NCBI GenBank assembly: GCA_050303615.1
Contig: JBNLCC010000041.1
Span: 1 to 48,831 of the forward strand
Direction: 5' to 3'
Length of the DNA: 48,831 nt
DNA from: CAZDXJ01 sp050303615
Lineage (GTDB): Bacteria; Pseudomonadota; Gammaproteobacteria; Methylococcales; Methylomonadaceae
The notes under the pieces are model-generated. The model had not been told where the DNA came from, did not search any database, and saw nothing but the letters and a program-made list of their open reading frames with translations. Position 1 is the first letter of the stretch. The number at the start of each line of letters is the position of its first letter. Shown here piece by piece: positions 7,787 to 15,540 of this stretch. Made by a program: the position numbers and the translations under genes.

Positions 7787-8847
7787 TCCTTCACTTCCAA
7801 TGGTAAACCTTTACGATTACGCCCGTAGATTCGCGGTTTTATATAGTGGTCTATCAACGGCGTCATCGCATTCATTAATAACACGGCGAATCCTGCACCT
7901 TCAGGATAACCGCCCCAGGTTCGGATAATAAAAATCAGCAGACCGCACATCGTACCGAATAGCAATTGACCCAAAACGGAATTGGGCGAGGTGACATAGT
8001 CCGTGGCAATAAAAAAAGCCGCACACATCAAAGCACCCGAGCTTAAATGCACCCAGGGACTCAGATAATGTGCGGGGTTCCACCAGTGAAAAACCATCGC
8101 GGAAATGGACACCGAGAACAACATAGCAAAAGGAATATACCAACTAATCACACCTCTGAATAACAACCAGATCCCACCTAACGCTAACAATAAAGCCGAG
8201 GTTTCCCCTAAACTGCCGCGCATAAACCCTAACCAGGCCTGACTATCCTGATAAACATCTTTCAGGCTGTCAGGCAACAAGTGATTCTGTGACAGCTCGG
8301 TTTTAACGTGTCCCAGCACTGTCGCCCCGGTATAGGCATCCGACTGCGGCAAACCGGAAAAGGTAATCTGTAATGCCGTCATAAAATCCGGTGCCTGCTC
8401 CGAAAAAAACGGCACCATGTTGGCCCAGGTAGTCATTTCCACCGGAAAGGAGATCAGCAAGGCGACCCTGGCCAGCATCGCCGGATTAAACACATTCTGT
8501 CCCAGGCCGCCGTACACCTGCTTACCCAGCACAATGGCAATACCCGCACCGACAACACCTATCCACCAGGGCGCCCAGGGCGGCAAGGTCATCGCCAGCA
8601 GCCAGCCGGTCAATAGTGCCGAGCCGTCGTTCAGAACGTTGCCGGACTTTCCCGCCAGCCGCAGACAAAGATATTCAAAAAACAATGCCGATATAACTGT
8701 GACGATAAAAAGATTTAAAGCCGGCCAACCGAACAGATAAAGTCCAAATGCCGTTGCTGGCAGAATTGCGACAATCACCTGCATCATGATGCCGGTAACA
8801 TGACCACTGGCCTGAGTGTGAGGACCGCTTACTGGTTTTATCTTCAT
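7783..8847 (-). CDS. rnfD: Electron transport complex subunit RnfD
   Basis: A 354-residue polytopic membrane subunit related to NqrB, with about nine to ten transmembrane segments. The flavin motif TGATVLG (after QSDAY, near residue 170) marks the Thr that carries covalent FMN. GKQVYGGLGQNVFNPAMLARV is split over a conserved loop of the family. RnfD helps couple electron flow to ion movement. It overlaps rnfC and rnfG by 4 bp at each side, showing tight translational coupling. Confidence 0.92.
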   Translation of the reverse strand: MKIKPVSGPHTQASGHVTGIMMQVIVAILPATAFGLYLFGWPALNLFIVTVISALFFEYLCLRLAGKSGNVLNDGSALLTGWLLAMTLPPWAPWWIGVVGAGIAIVLGKQVYGGLGQNVFNPAMLARVALLISFPVEMTTWANMVPFFSEQAPDFMTALQITFSGLPQSDAYTGATVLGHVKTELSQNHLLPDSLKDVYQDSQAWLGFMRGSLGETSALLLALGGIWLLFRGVISWYIPFAMLFSVSISAMVFHWWNPAHYLSPWVHLSSGALMCAAFFIATDYVTSPNSVLGQLLFGTMCGLLIFIIRTWGGYPEGAGFAVLLMNAMTPLIDHYIKPRIYGRNRKGLPLEVKE

Positions 8848-10331
8848 AAGGCCGCCTCTTTTTCAGCTTTTGCACGCATCCGCGCCTCTTTTGCGGCTTG
8901 GCGGCGTTCCGCCTCTTCCGCTTTCTCGCGTTCTATTTTTTCCATGCGTTTATTGCGCTCCTCCATCAATTTTCTGGTCTGCTCGGACTTGTGCTGCGCC
9001 TGCTGGCGTGCCACCAGTTCGCCGGAAGCATACTTAAAATAATGTACCAAAGGGATATTGGACGGACAGACATAGGAACAGGAACCGCAACTGATACAAT
9101 CTTTCAGGCCGATACTGACTGCGGCATCCAGTTGATTACTGCGAATCCTGTTGGCCATATCCACCGGCAGCAGGCCGACCGGACAAACCTGAACACAACT
9201 GGCGCAACGAATACACGGCTGTTCCTCACCGGCTTTAATTTCATCCGCTGTCAATGCCAACACCCCGCTGGTGGCCTTTACCACCGGCAGGTCGCTATGC
9301 GGCAGGGCATCACCCATCATCGGACCGCCCATCACAATACGTGCCGTATGTTCGGCATCGACCTGGCATACGCTAAACAACTCCGAAATCAGTGTCCCTA
9401 TAGGCACTTCTATGTTCATCGGTCGCTTTATCGCGCCACCGGAAACGGTAACAATACGATTTACCAGCGGTTCACCCTTGCGTATGGCTTTATGTACGGC
9501 ATAAGCCGTGGCAACATTGTGCATCAGCACACCGACATCGGTGGCCCTGGCACCGGCAGGCACTTCCTTACCAGTAATAAAACGAATCAATTGACGATCC
9601 CACCCCATCGGATAGCGGGTCGGCACCTTGACCACTTGAATATTTTCAAAAGACAGACAGGCTTTTTGCATTAACTTGATCGCATCGGGTTTGTTATCCT
9701 CAATGCCGATTTTGGCTTCCTGCGCCTCCATGCCGTGCAACATAATGCGAATACCGTCGACAATGTCATCCGCCCTTTCCTGCATTAACCGGTCGTCGCA
9801 GGTCAGGTAAGGTTCGCATTCGCCACCGTTTATCAACAGGGTCTGTATTTTGCTCTTTCTGCCTAAGTTCAACTTAACTGCGGCCGGAAACGTCGCACCG
9901 CCCATGCCGACCACACCGGCGGCGCCGACCCGTAACGAAACTTCCTCCGGTTCCAGCGCAAAAGGATCACCGGCAGCATTGCGTTCACCCCACTCATCCC
10001 GGCCGTCCGTTTCAATGACTATGGTTCTGATCGGCAGCGCAGACGGGTGCGGCGCCGGGTAGAAATTAATATCGGTAATCACACCGGAGCTGGGTGCATG
10101 GACCGGCGCTGAAATCATGCCTTGGCTATGCGCTAGCAGCGCGCCTTTCAGTACCTTGTCACCGACTTTGACCATCGGTTCCGCAGCCTTGCCGACATGC
10201 TGTTGTAAAGGAATATATAATTTTTTTGCTACCGGCAAATGCTTACTGATGGGCAATTCCGCAGTCGCGCATTTACGCTCTTCAGCATGAACCCCACCGC
10301 GCACTCGCCATAGTTGTTTCAGACTGATCAT
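8844..10331 (-). CDS. rnfC: Electron transport complex subunit RnfC
   Basis: A 495-residue peripheral cytoplasmic subunit with NADH/FMN-binding NuoF-like and SLBB regions. GGATFPAAVKL (about residue 145) is the nucleotide-binding loop, NGGECEPYLTCDDRLM follows, and two [4Fe-4S] motifs, CIRCASCVQVCP and CISCGSCSYVCP, lie near residues 375 and 415. The C-terminus is a charged, Ala/Lys/Glu-rich helix, common but of variable length in RnfC. It takes electrons from NADH. The start overlaps the rnfB stop by 4 bp. Confidence 0.93.
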   Translation of the reverse strand: MISLKQLWRVRGGVHAEERKCATAELPISKHLPVAKKLYIPLQQHVGKAAEPMVKVGDKVLKGALLAHSQGMISAPVHAPSSGVITDINFYPAPHPSALPIRTIVIETDGRDEWGERNAAGDPFALEPEEVSLRVGAAGVVGMGGATFPAAVKLNLGRKSKIQTLLINGGECEPYLTCDDRLMQERADDIVDGIRIMLHGMEAQEAKIGIEDNKPDAIKLMQKACLSFENIQVVKVPTRYPMGWDRQLIRFITGKEVPAGARATDVGVLMHNVATAYAVHKAIRKGEPLVNRIVTVSGGAIKRPMNIEVPIGTLISELFSVCQVDAEHTARIVMGGPMMGDALPHSDLPVVKATSGVLALTADEIKAGEEQPCIRCASCVQVCPVGLLPVDMANRIRSNQLDAAVSIGLKDCISCGSCSYVCPSNIPLVHYFKYASGELVARQQAQHKSEQTRKLMEERNKRMEKIEREKAEEAERRQAAKEARMRAKAEKEAAL

Positions 10332-10876
10332 GCCGCCTCCGTATTAGTGCGGACAGGTTTCTGCCAACGCCAGTTTTTTAATGTGACCTCAACCGGATGC
10401 ATCTGCAGACATTCGGTCGGACAAACCTCAACACATTTTTTACAAGCAACACAGGCATCCGCCACGACAGCATGAATCTGCTTAGGCGCGCCGACGATGG
10501 CGTCGGTGGGACACACTTTAAAACAGCGGGTACAGCCGGTACAGGTTTCCTCACTGACTTTTGCCACCAACAACTCCGGCTCTTCAACCGTACTCAAATC
10601 GACCTCGACGCCCAGAATTTTGGCGATCTGTTCCACCAGCGAGCTACCGCCGGGCGGACATAATGTCACCGGGGCATCGCCCGCAACCACGGCTTCCGCA
10701 GCCGGACGACATCCGGGATAACCGCATTGTCCACACTGCGAACCGGGCATCAGCGCTTCAAGTTCGTCAACTATCGGACTGCTTTCCACTTTTAAATATC
10801 GTGCAGCGACAGCCAACAGCAACCCCAAACACAGGCCCAATGAAGTCAAACTGATAATTGCGGCAACAACGTACAT
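10328..10876 (-). CDS. rnfB: Electron transport complex subunit RnfB (polyferredoxin)
   Basis: A 182-residue subunit with an N-terminal membrane anchor (MYVVAAIISLTSLGLCLGLL), an Fe-S motif CGQCGYPGC near residue 47, and two ferredoxin motifs, CTGCTRCFKVCP and CVACKKCVEVCP. RnfB is the likely site that reduces the soluble ferredoxin feeding nitrogenase. I place the start at the ATG at 10876 because GGGAGAGTT directly precedes it; the upstream in-frame ATG would overlap rnfA and lacks such a site. Confidence 0.93.
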   Translation of the reverse strand: MYVVAAIISLTSLGLCLGLLLAVAARYLKVESSPIVDELEALMPGSQCGQCGYPGCRPAAEAVVAGDAPVTLCPPGGSSLVEQIAKILGVEVDLSTVEEPELLVAKVSEETCTGCTRCFKVCPTDAIVGAPKQIHAVVADACVACKKCVEVCPTECLQMHPVEVTLKNWRWQKPVRTNTEAA

Positions 10877-10889
10877 AACTCTCCCTCTG

Positions 10890-11468
10890 CTATTTGTAGA
10901 GACCGGCAAAACCCATGAATGCCAGTGAAAGAATACCGGCAGAGATGAAGGCTATCGGTGTACCGGCAAATGTTTCCGGCACGGCCATCAGGGTCAGACG
11001 CTCTCTTACCCCGGCAAAGATAACCATAACTAAAGTAAAACCCAAAGCAGCCCCAAAACCGAAGAACAGGCTTTCGATAAAGCTGTATTGCTCTTGTATA
11101 TTCAGTAAGGCGACCCCTAGTACGGCGCAGTTCGTGGTTATCAACGGTAAAAAAATACCCAGCACCTGATAAAGCATCGGACTGGTTTTATGCACCGCCA
11201 TCTCGGTAAACTGCACAACTGCAGCAATCACCAGAATCAGTCCCAAAATTCTTAAAAAACCTATATTCAGAGGCATCAACACTAAGTGTTCCAGCAACCA
11301 GGCGGCGGCAGCGGCCAGCGTTAAAACAAAAGTGGTTGCCATCCCCATGCCCAATGCTGTATCAAGCTTATTGGATACGCCCATAAACGGGCAAAGACCA
11401 AGAAACTTGACCAGCACCACATTGTTGACTAATGCCGTACCCAAAATAAGCAATAAATAATCGGTCAC
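10890..11468 (-). CDS. rnfA: Electron transport complex subunit RnfA
   Basis: A 192-residue membrane subunit with six helices; VNNVVLVKFLGLCPFMGVS and PLITTNCAVLGVALL are the hallmark RnfA segments with the membrane-embedded Cys residues. I use the GTG at 11468 (VTDYLLLILGT), preceded by AAGGCG. It gives the standard family length, whereas the ATG eight codons earlier adds a basic tail not seen in the family. This is the first gene of rnfABCDGEH, behind a sigma-54 promoter match. Confidence 0.92.
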   Translation of the reverse strand: MTDYLLLILGTALVNNVVLVKFLGLCPFMGVSNKLDTALGMGMATTFVLTLAAAAAWLLEHLVLMPLNIGFLRILGLILVIAAVVQFTEMAVHKTSPMLYQVLGIFLPLITTNCAVLGVALLNIQEQYSFIESLFFGFGAALGFTLVMVIFAGVRERLTLMAVPETFAGTPIAFISAGILSLAFMGFAGLYK

Positions 11469-11508
11469 AATTTTTCGCCTTGATGTGTTCAAACTTATAG
11501 GTCAGCGT

Positions 11509-11524
11509 TGCATCAACCATGCCA
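11509..11524 (-). promoter_or_regulatory. Sigma-54 promoter match for the rnf operon
   Basis: On the minus strand the sequence is TGGCATGGTTGATGCA, matching TGGCAC-N5-TTGCW with correct GG-N10-GC spacing. It ends 40 bp ahead of the rnfA start, and two NifA-type sites lie 65-137 bp upstream of it. Confidence 0.8.
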
Positions 11525-11588
11525 ACCTGTAAATTAAGGTTAAGCTCACTAAACCGGCCCAAAACCACACCAAAATTGTGCAAATGTC

Positions 11589-11604
11589 TGTCGCAAAATA
11601 GACA
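11589..11604. promoter_or_regulatory. NifA upstream activator site (TGT-N10-ACA), copy 1 of the rnf/nifL pair
   Basis: TGTCGCAAAATAGACA fits TGT-N10-ACA exactly and is partly palindromic. It lies between the divergent rnf and nifL sigma-54 promoters, at activating distance from both. Confidence 0.75.
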
Positions 11605-11629
11605 TAGCCGCCCGAACAGCCGTAAATTT

Positions 11630-11645
11630 TGTCGTAAATCCGACA
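11630..11645. promoter_or_regulatory. NifA upstream activator site (TGT-N10-ACA), copy 2 of the rnf/nifL pair
   Basis: TGTCGTAAATCCGACA is an exact TGT-N10-ACA with extended symmetry (TGTCG..CGACA). It is centred 41 bp from copy 1, about four helical turns, so both face the same side of the DNA. Confidence 0.8.
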
Positions 11646-11733
11646 ATTTGTTTTTTCCGTAGTAGTGTCTGTGGGCTGTCGTGTATACCCATCTGTACAA
11701 ACCACCCATCGACTTTATCTTAAAAGCCAACTT

Positions 11734-11749
11734 TGGCTCCAATCTTGCT
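11734..11749 (+). promoter_or_regulatory. Sigma-54 promoter match for nifLA
   Basis: TGGCTCCAATCTTGCT matches TGGCAC-N5-TTGCW with one deviation in the -24 element and a perfect -12. It predicts a leader of about 105 nt before nifL and suggests that nifLA is autoactivated by NifA. Confidence 0.75.
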
Positions 11750-11867
11750 TATGTTGACTGTTGAAGGCTATAGAACATTTTATCTTCAGAACTGGGCAAT
11801 GCCCTCAACACCCTGGCAGAATCCCAAATTAACAAACTTTATAATTTAGGTACGGTGCAAATTAACC

Positions 11868-13511
11868 ATGAAAAAAACCTCATTGAAATATTTGCAGATT
11901 CATAGTGATATTGAAAAAGTCATTAATGACCTGAACCCGGAACTGCTTAATCTGGAGCAAGGGAAATTTATTGATCAATTGAATACCAACCGTAACAGCC
12001 TATTACCTTCCTGGCTATTTGTTGAAGCCGTTGAACAAGCGCCTATAGCCATCTCAATCACTGACAGAAAAGCCAATATCCTTTATGCCAATCAGTCCTT
12101 CAGTCAGGTTACGGGCTATAAGGTGGACGAAATTATCGGCAAAAATGAATCGGTGCTTTCCTATAAAACAACACCACGAAAAATCTACCATGACTTGTGG
12201 TACACAGTGAGCAGGAAATTAATCTGGCATGGCCAACTGGTTAATCGTCATAAAAACGGTCAACCCTATCTGGCCGACCTGATTGTTGCTCCGATGCTGG
12301 ACTCGCAGAAAAAAATCACCCACTACCTGGGAATGCATCGCAATATCAGCGAACAACACCAGATTGAAAAGAAACTGCAAAACCAGAAACTGCTGATCGA
12401 GTCTGTTATTAATGCCTCTTCTGTCGCTATGGCAGTATTGGATCAAAATGACCGCATTATTCTCGATAACCTTCAATACAAGGCGCTCGTCAGCGATTTA
12501 GATTGTCATGAACCTGCGGTACTGTTTCTGGATCTGTTGTCGCAGGAACTGGGCAATATCCGATCATATCTGTCCGACAACCCGGCCGGACTTAACAACT
12601 ATGAGGTAAGGATTGATAACAACAGTAAACACGGCGTCTTGTGGTTCTCCTGTTCCTGCAAGACATTTCAGGAAAAATCCACGGATGTAAGCGGTTTTTT
12701 TGAAAGCGCAAACCAAAACTATCTGTTATTAAGCCTGTCAAATATTACCCAACAACGCCGTCATCAGGAAGAAATACACCTACAATCACTTCGAGCCATA
12801 CTCGCTGAAGAGGAACAGGTTCGTAGTATCCGCGAAACTTTACTGGGCGCTATTCACCAGATCAGCCAGCCCATGAATCAAATTCAGGCGGCCATTCAGA
12901 TCATGCAGCATAAAGAGGAACAAGGCGCACTGTTAAACCTGATGGAACAACTGGAAAAAAGCTGCCGGCAAACCATATCGACGCTTGATAGTTGTGTGCC
13001 GGAAATCAATCCAAGTGCTGTTAATTCAATCAATATCAACCAAATTCTGCATGAAATTCTGATGTTGAATAACAGTAAGTTTCTCAGCAACGGCATTATC
13101 ATTGACTGGAACCCGACCACCGTGCTGCCCCATATTATGGGGTCGGAAAATAAACTTCGCATGTTGTTCAAGCAATTAATCGACAACGCCGTCAACGCGC
13201 TGAACAGCGGCAGCAACCTAGAAAGGTGTATCAAAATCACCACGCAATACAACGACCAAAGGGTATTGGTCAAAATTGCGGATACCGGACCCGGTATTCC
13301 TGAACAGTACCGCAATAAAGTTTTCGAGCCATTTTTTACCACCCAAAAAATGAACTGTACCCAGGCCGGCATGGGCTTGGTCATGAGCAAAGAAATCGTT
13401 CGACAAATGAACGGCAATATCGAGATTGATCCGGATTACCAACCGGGCTGTTGTTTTAAAATCAGTTTCCCGGTGATAGACCGTGAAAATTACGACAGGT
13501 ACGATGAATGA
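11868..13511 (+). CDS. nifL: Nitrogen fixation regulatory flavoprotein NifL
   Basis: NifL binds and inhibits NifA when oxygen or fixed nitrogen is present. This 547-residue protein has a first PAS domain (about 55-155, with AISITDRKANILYANQSF and WHGQLVNRHKNG, the FAD-binding type), a second PAS region (about 175-290), a helical H-region with AIHQISQPMNQIQ (His330, retained as in Azotobacter NifL), and a GHKL ATPase-like end (LIDNAVNAL, DTGPGIPEQYR, AGMGLVMSK). About 30 extra N-terminal residues make it slightly longer than usual. It is coupled to nifA by a 4-bp overlap, which keeps the two proteins in balance. Despite the kinase-like fold, members of this family act by protein contact. Confidence 0.93.
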   Translation: MKKTSLKYLQIHSDIEKVINDLNPELLNLEQGKFIDQLNTNRNSLLPSWLFVEAVEQAPIAISITDRKANILYANQSFSQVTGYKVDEIIGKNESVLSYKTTPRKIYHDLWYTVSRKLIWHGQLVNRHKNGQPYLADLIVAPMLDSQKKITHYLGMHRNISEQHQIEKKLQNQKLLIESVINASSVAMAVLDQNDRIILDNLQYKALVSDLDCHEPAVLFLDLLSQELGNIRSYLSDNPAGLNNYEVRIDNNSKHGVLWFSCSCKTFQEKSTDVSGFFESANQNYLLLSLSNITQQRRHQEEIHLQSLRAILAEEEQVRSIRETLLGAIHQISQPMNQIQAAIQIMQHKEEQGALLNLMEQLEKSCRQTISTLDSCVPEINPSAVNSININQILHEILMLNNSKFLSNGIIIDWNPTTVLPHIMGSENKLRMLFKQLIDNAVNALNSGSNLERCIKITTQYNDQRVLVKIADTGPGIPEQYRNKVFEPFFTTQKMNCTQAGMGLVMSKEIVRQMNGNIEIDPDYQPGCCFKISFPVIDRENYDRYDE

Positions 13512-15034
13512 TTGAAAGATACCAACTGGTCGAAACCGAACTTGATGCCCTGTACCTGATCAGCCAGGTTCTGAACGGTACTTTTGAGCTGCGCAATAAA
13601 CTCAACGGTATTCTGGAAATCCTGCACAAGCGCTCACACATGCTATCCGGTATGATCGCCTTGCGCGGCACTGAAAACAACAGCCTGAGCGTGTCAGAGG
13701 TTTATGGTGAAAATATTGATAAAAATATCCGCTACCAGCCCGGTGAAGGTCTGGTCGGCACCATTCTGGATGCGGCCAGCACCATTATTGTGGAAAGACT
13801 TGCCGATGAACCGCGTTTTATCAGCCGACTCGGATTATATAACCCGGAGCTGCCGTTTATCGGCGCACCTATTCTGGCGGAAGAAAGCGAAATTGTCGGC
13901 GTACTGACCGTACAGCCGGAGAACAGGGAATTTTTGGGCGAAAAAGCCCGTTTTCTCGAAATGGTTGCCAACCTGATTGCGCAAAGCGTTAAAACCCTGC
14001 GCGTGACGGAAAGAAAGCAACAGGAATTGCTGGAAGAACGAGATAACCTTAAACAAGCGCTGGTTAAAAATTACCGGTTTGAAAATATCATCGGACATTC
14101 CCAGCCGATGCTTAAAATCTTTGACATAATCCGGCAAGTCGCCAAATGGAATACGACAGTTCTTATTCGCGGCGAATCGGGCACCGGTAAGGAAGTCGTC
14201 GCCAATGCCATTCACTTCAACTCCGGTTGCAGCAACGGGCCGTTTCTAAAGTTGAACTGCGCCGCCCTGCCCGACAATCTGCTCGAATCGGAATTATTCG
14301 GTCATGAAAAAGGTGCGTTCAGCGGTGCTGTCGGTCAACGCAAGGGGCGCTTTGAACTGGCTGACAACGGTACAATTTTTCTGGATGAAATCGGTGAAAT
14401 TTCCGCCTCGTTTCAATCCAAACTGTTACGTGTATTGCAGGAAGGTGAATTTGAACGGGTAGGCGGTAATAAAACCCTGACCGTCAATGTCCGCATCATT
14501 GCCGCCACCAACCGTAATCTGGAACTGGATGTTGCCGAAGGCACCTTCAGGGAAGATTTGTATTACCGCCTGAATGTCATGCCTATTAATATGCCCCCAC
14601 TACGGGAACGCATTGAAGACATTCCGGAACTGTCCAACTTTCTATTGAAACGCTTATCCCAACAGCAAGGCGGCCGAAAACTGGAAATAAAGGAAAGCGC
14701 TCTGAGGATTCTGATGAAATACAGCTGGCCCGGTAATGTTCGCGAGCTGGAAAACCGTCTGGAACGAGCATCAATCATGAGCCCCGATGGTATCATTGAC
14801 CGCGATGTGATTATCAACACCGGTCTGGAAGACGAGATCGGCCTGCCGTCGAGCCCGCAAACAGTCGTCAAAATCGATTTTAAGGACGAAAACCTCGATG
14901 AAAGAGAGCGTGTTATTGCCGCACTGGAACAAAGCGGCTGGGTGCAGGCTAAAGCGGCCCGCCTGTTAAATATGACGCCCAGACAAATTGCCTATCGTAT
15001 TCAAACCCTGAATATCCACCTCAAGCAGATTTAA
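13508..15034 (+). CDS. nifA: Nif-specific sigma-54 activator NifA
   Basis: NifA is the bacterial enhancer-binding activator of nif promoters. The 508-residue protein has an N-terminal GAF domain (about 20-165), the AAA+ domain with Walker A GESGTGKE (222-229) and Walker B TIFLDEIGE, and a C-terminal Fis-type helix-turn-helix (QAKAARLLNMTPRQIAYRI). The sigma-54 contact loop reads GAFSGA (269-274) rather than the usual GAFTGA. No Cys-rich interdomain linker of the rhizobial oxygen-sensing type is visible, which fits control through NifL. The ATG overlaps the nifL stop. Confidence 0.95.
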   Translation: MIERYQLVETELDALYLISQVLNGTFELRNKLNGILEILHKRSHMLSGMIALRGTENNSLSVSEVYGENIDKNIRYQPGEGLVGTILDAASTIIVERLADEPRFISRLGLYNPELPFIGAPILAEESEIVGVLTVQPENREFLGEKARFLEMVANLIAQSVKTLRVTERKQQELLEERDNLKQALVKNYRFENIIGHSQPMLKIFDIIRQVAKWNTTVLIRGESGTGKEVVANAIHFNSGCSNGPFLKLNCAALPDNLLESELFGHEKGAFSGAVGQRKGRFELADNGTIFLDEIGEISASFQSKLLRVLQEGEFERVGGNKTLTVNVRIIAATNRNLELDVAEGTFREDLYYRLNVMPINMPPLRERIEDIPELSNFLLKRLSQQQGGRKLEIKESALRILMKYSWPGNVRELENRLERASIMSPDGIIDRDVIINTGLEDEIGLPSSPQTVVKIDFKDENLDERERVIAALEQSGWVQAKAARLLNMTPRQIAYRIQTLNIHLKQI

Positions 15035-15055
15035 CGGCCGAAGTTACTTCGGCCG
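15035..15055 (+). terminator. Hairpin after nifA
   Basis: CGGCCGAAG-TTA-CTTCGGCCG forms a perfect 9-bp stem one base after the nifA stop. It lacks a following T-run, so it may be a weak or 3-prime-stabilising terminator, and it separates nifA from the convergent 34-codon gene. Confidence 0.55.
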
Positions 15056-15090
15056 AATTCACGAATTAAATAATTCAGGGTTGCAGCCAG

Positions 15091-15195
15091 TCAACCGGCG
15101 ACTTTTACCGCCACCAGTACAACAAGACAGATAATTTGCAGACCAAATAATTTCAACATATCAATCAGCTCTGATTTAGGGTTTGATGAACTCAT
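15091..15195 (-). CDS. 34-residue single-helix membrane microprotein under nif-type control
   Basis: An ATG at 15195 with GGAGAAAATT just upstream opens 34 codons ending in TGA at 15091. The first 14 residues are polar (MSSSNPKSELIDML); residues about 15-33 (KLFGLQIICLVVLVAVKVAG) form one strongly hydrophobic segment, so it should be a small inner-membrane protein. I do not recognise a family. What makes it convincing is a sigma-54 promoter match 36 bp upstream of the start and two NifA-type sites beyond, shared with nifB on the other strand. It points toward nifA with a hairpin between. It may modulate a membrane partner such as Rnf, but that is only a guess. Confidence 0.7.
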   Translation of the reverse strand: MSSSNPKSELIDMLKLFGLQIICLVVLVAVKVAG

Positions 15196-15230
15196 AATTT
15201 TCTCCTTTAATTAAATCTATTGATAGTTAA

Positions 15231-15246
15231 AGCAATGTTTATGCCA
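15231..15246 (-). promoter_or_regulatory. Sigma-54 promoter match for the 34-codon microgene
   Basis: On the minus strand the sequence is TGGCATAAACATTGCT, a near-perfect TGGCAC-N5-TTGCW. Predicted initiation is about 25 nt ahead of the ATG at 15195. Confidence 0.75.
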
Positions 15247-15380
15247 GTATTTCTTCAGATCCTTCGATTTGCTTTTTCAACTTCGGTAAGTTTTCCATAA
15301 CTTTATGACAACACTATTAATTTCTCTGTTTTTTACTCACTAATCGAAAAGCATGTCAGAAAAAAAAGGCGCTGGAAGTT

Positions 15381-15396
15381 TGTTCAGATCAATACA
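15381..15396. promoter_or_regulatory. NifA upstream activator site (TGT-N10-ACA), microgene/nifB copy 1
   Basis: TGTTCAGATCAATACA fits TGT-N10-ACA. It lies 94 bp upstream of the nifB -24 element and about 135 bp from the divergent microgene promoter. Confidence 0.65.
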
Positions 15397-15413
15397 AAGC
15401 CTCACAAATTGAT

Positions 15414-15429
15414 TGTTATCTTTATGACA
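15414..15429. promoter_or_regulatory. NifA upstream activator site (TGT-N10-ACA), microgene/nifB copy 2
   Basis: TGTTATCTTTATGACA fits TGT-N10-ACA and is 33 bp, about three helical turns, from copy 1. The surrounding DNA is AT-rich, which could help looping or IHF binding. Confidence 0.65.
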
Positions 15430-15489
15430 AACAAGCATAAACAATATATTTTACCTATATATATCAGTATCTTATATAAGATTTACAGT

Positions 15490-15505
15490 TGGCACGGAGA
15501 CTGCT
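15490..15505 (+). promoter_or_regulatory. Sigma-54 promoter match for the nifB operon
   Basis: TGGCACGGAGACTGCT has a perfect -24 TGGCAC and a -12 CTGCT with correct spacing. The predicted leader before nifB is about 25 nt. Confidence 0.85.
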
Positions 15506-15540
15506 AATACCTCTGTATACAAACTAACGAGGTGTGACTC

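Noticed and set aside
8898..9674. Plus-strand open frame of 258 codons opposite rnfC
   Set aside because: It is a shadow of rnfC with low-complexity, His/Arg/Thr-rich composition and no homologous motif.
11502..11742. Minus-strand frames of 67-124 codons upstream of rnfA
   Set aside because: They cover the sigma-54 promoter and both NifA sites; the region is regulatory, not coding.
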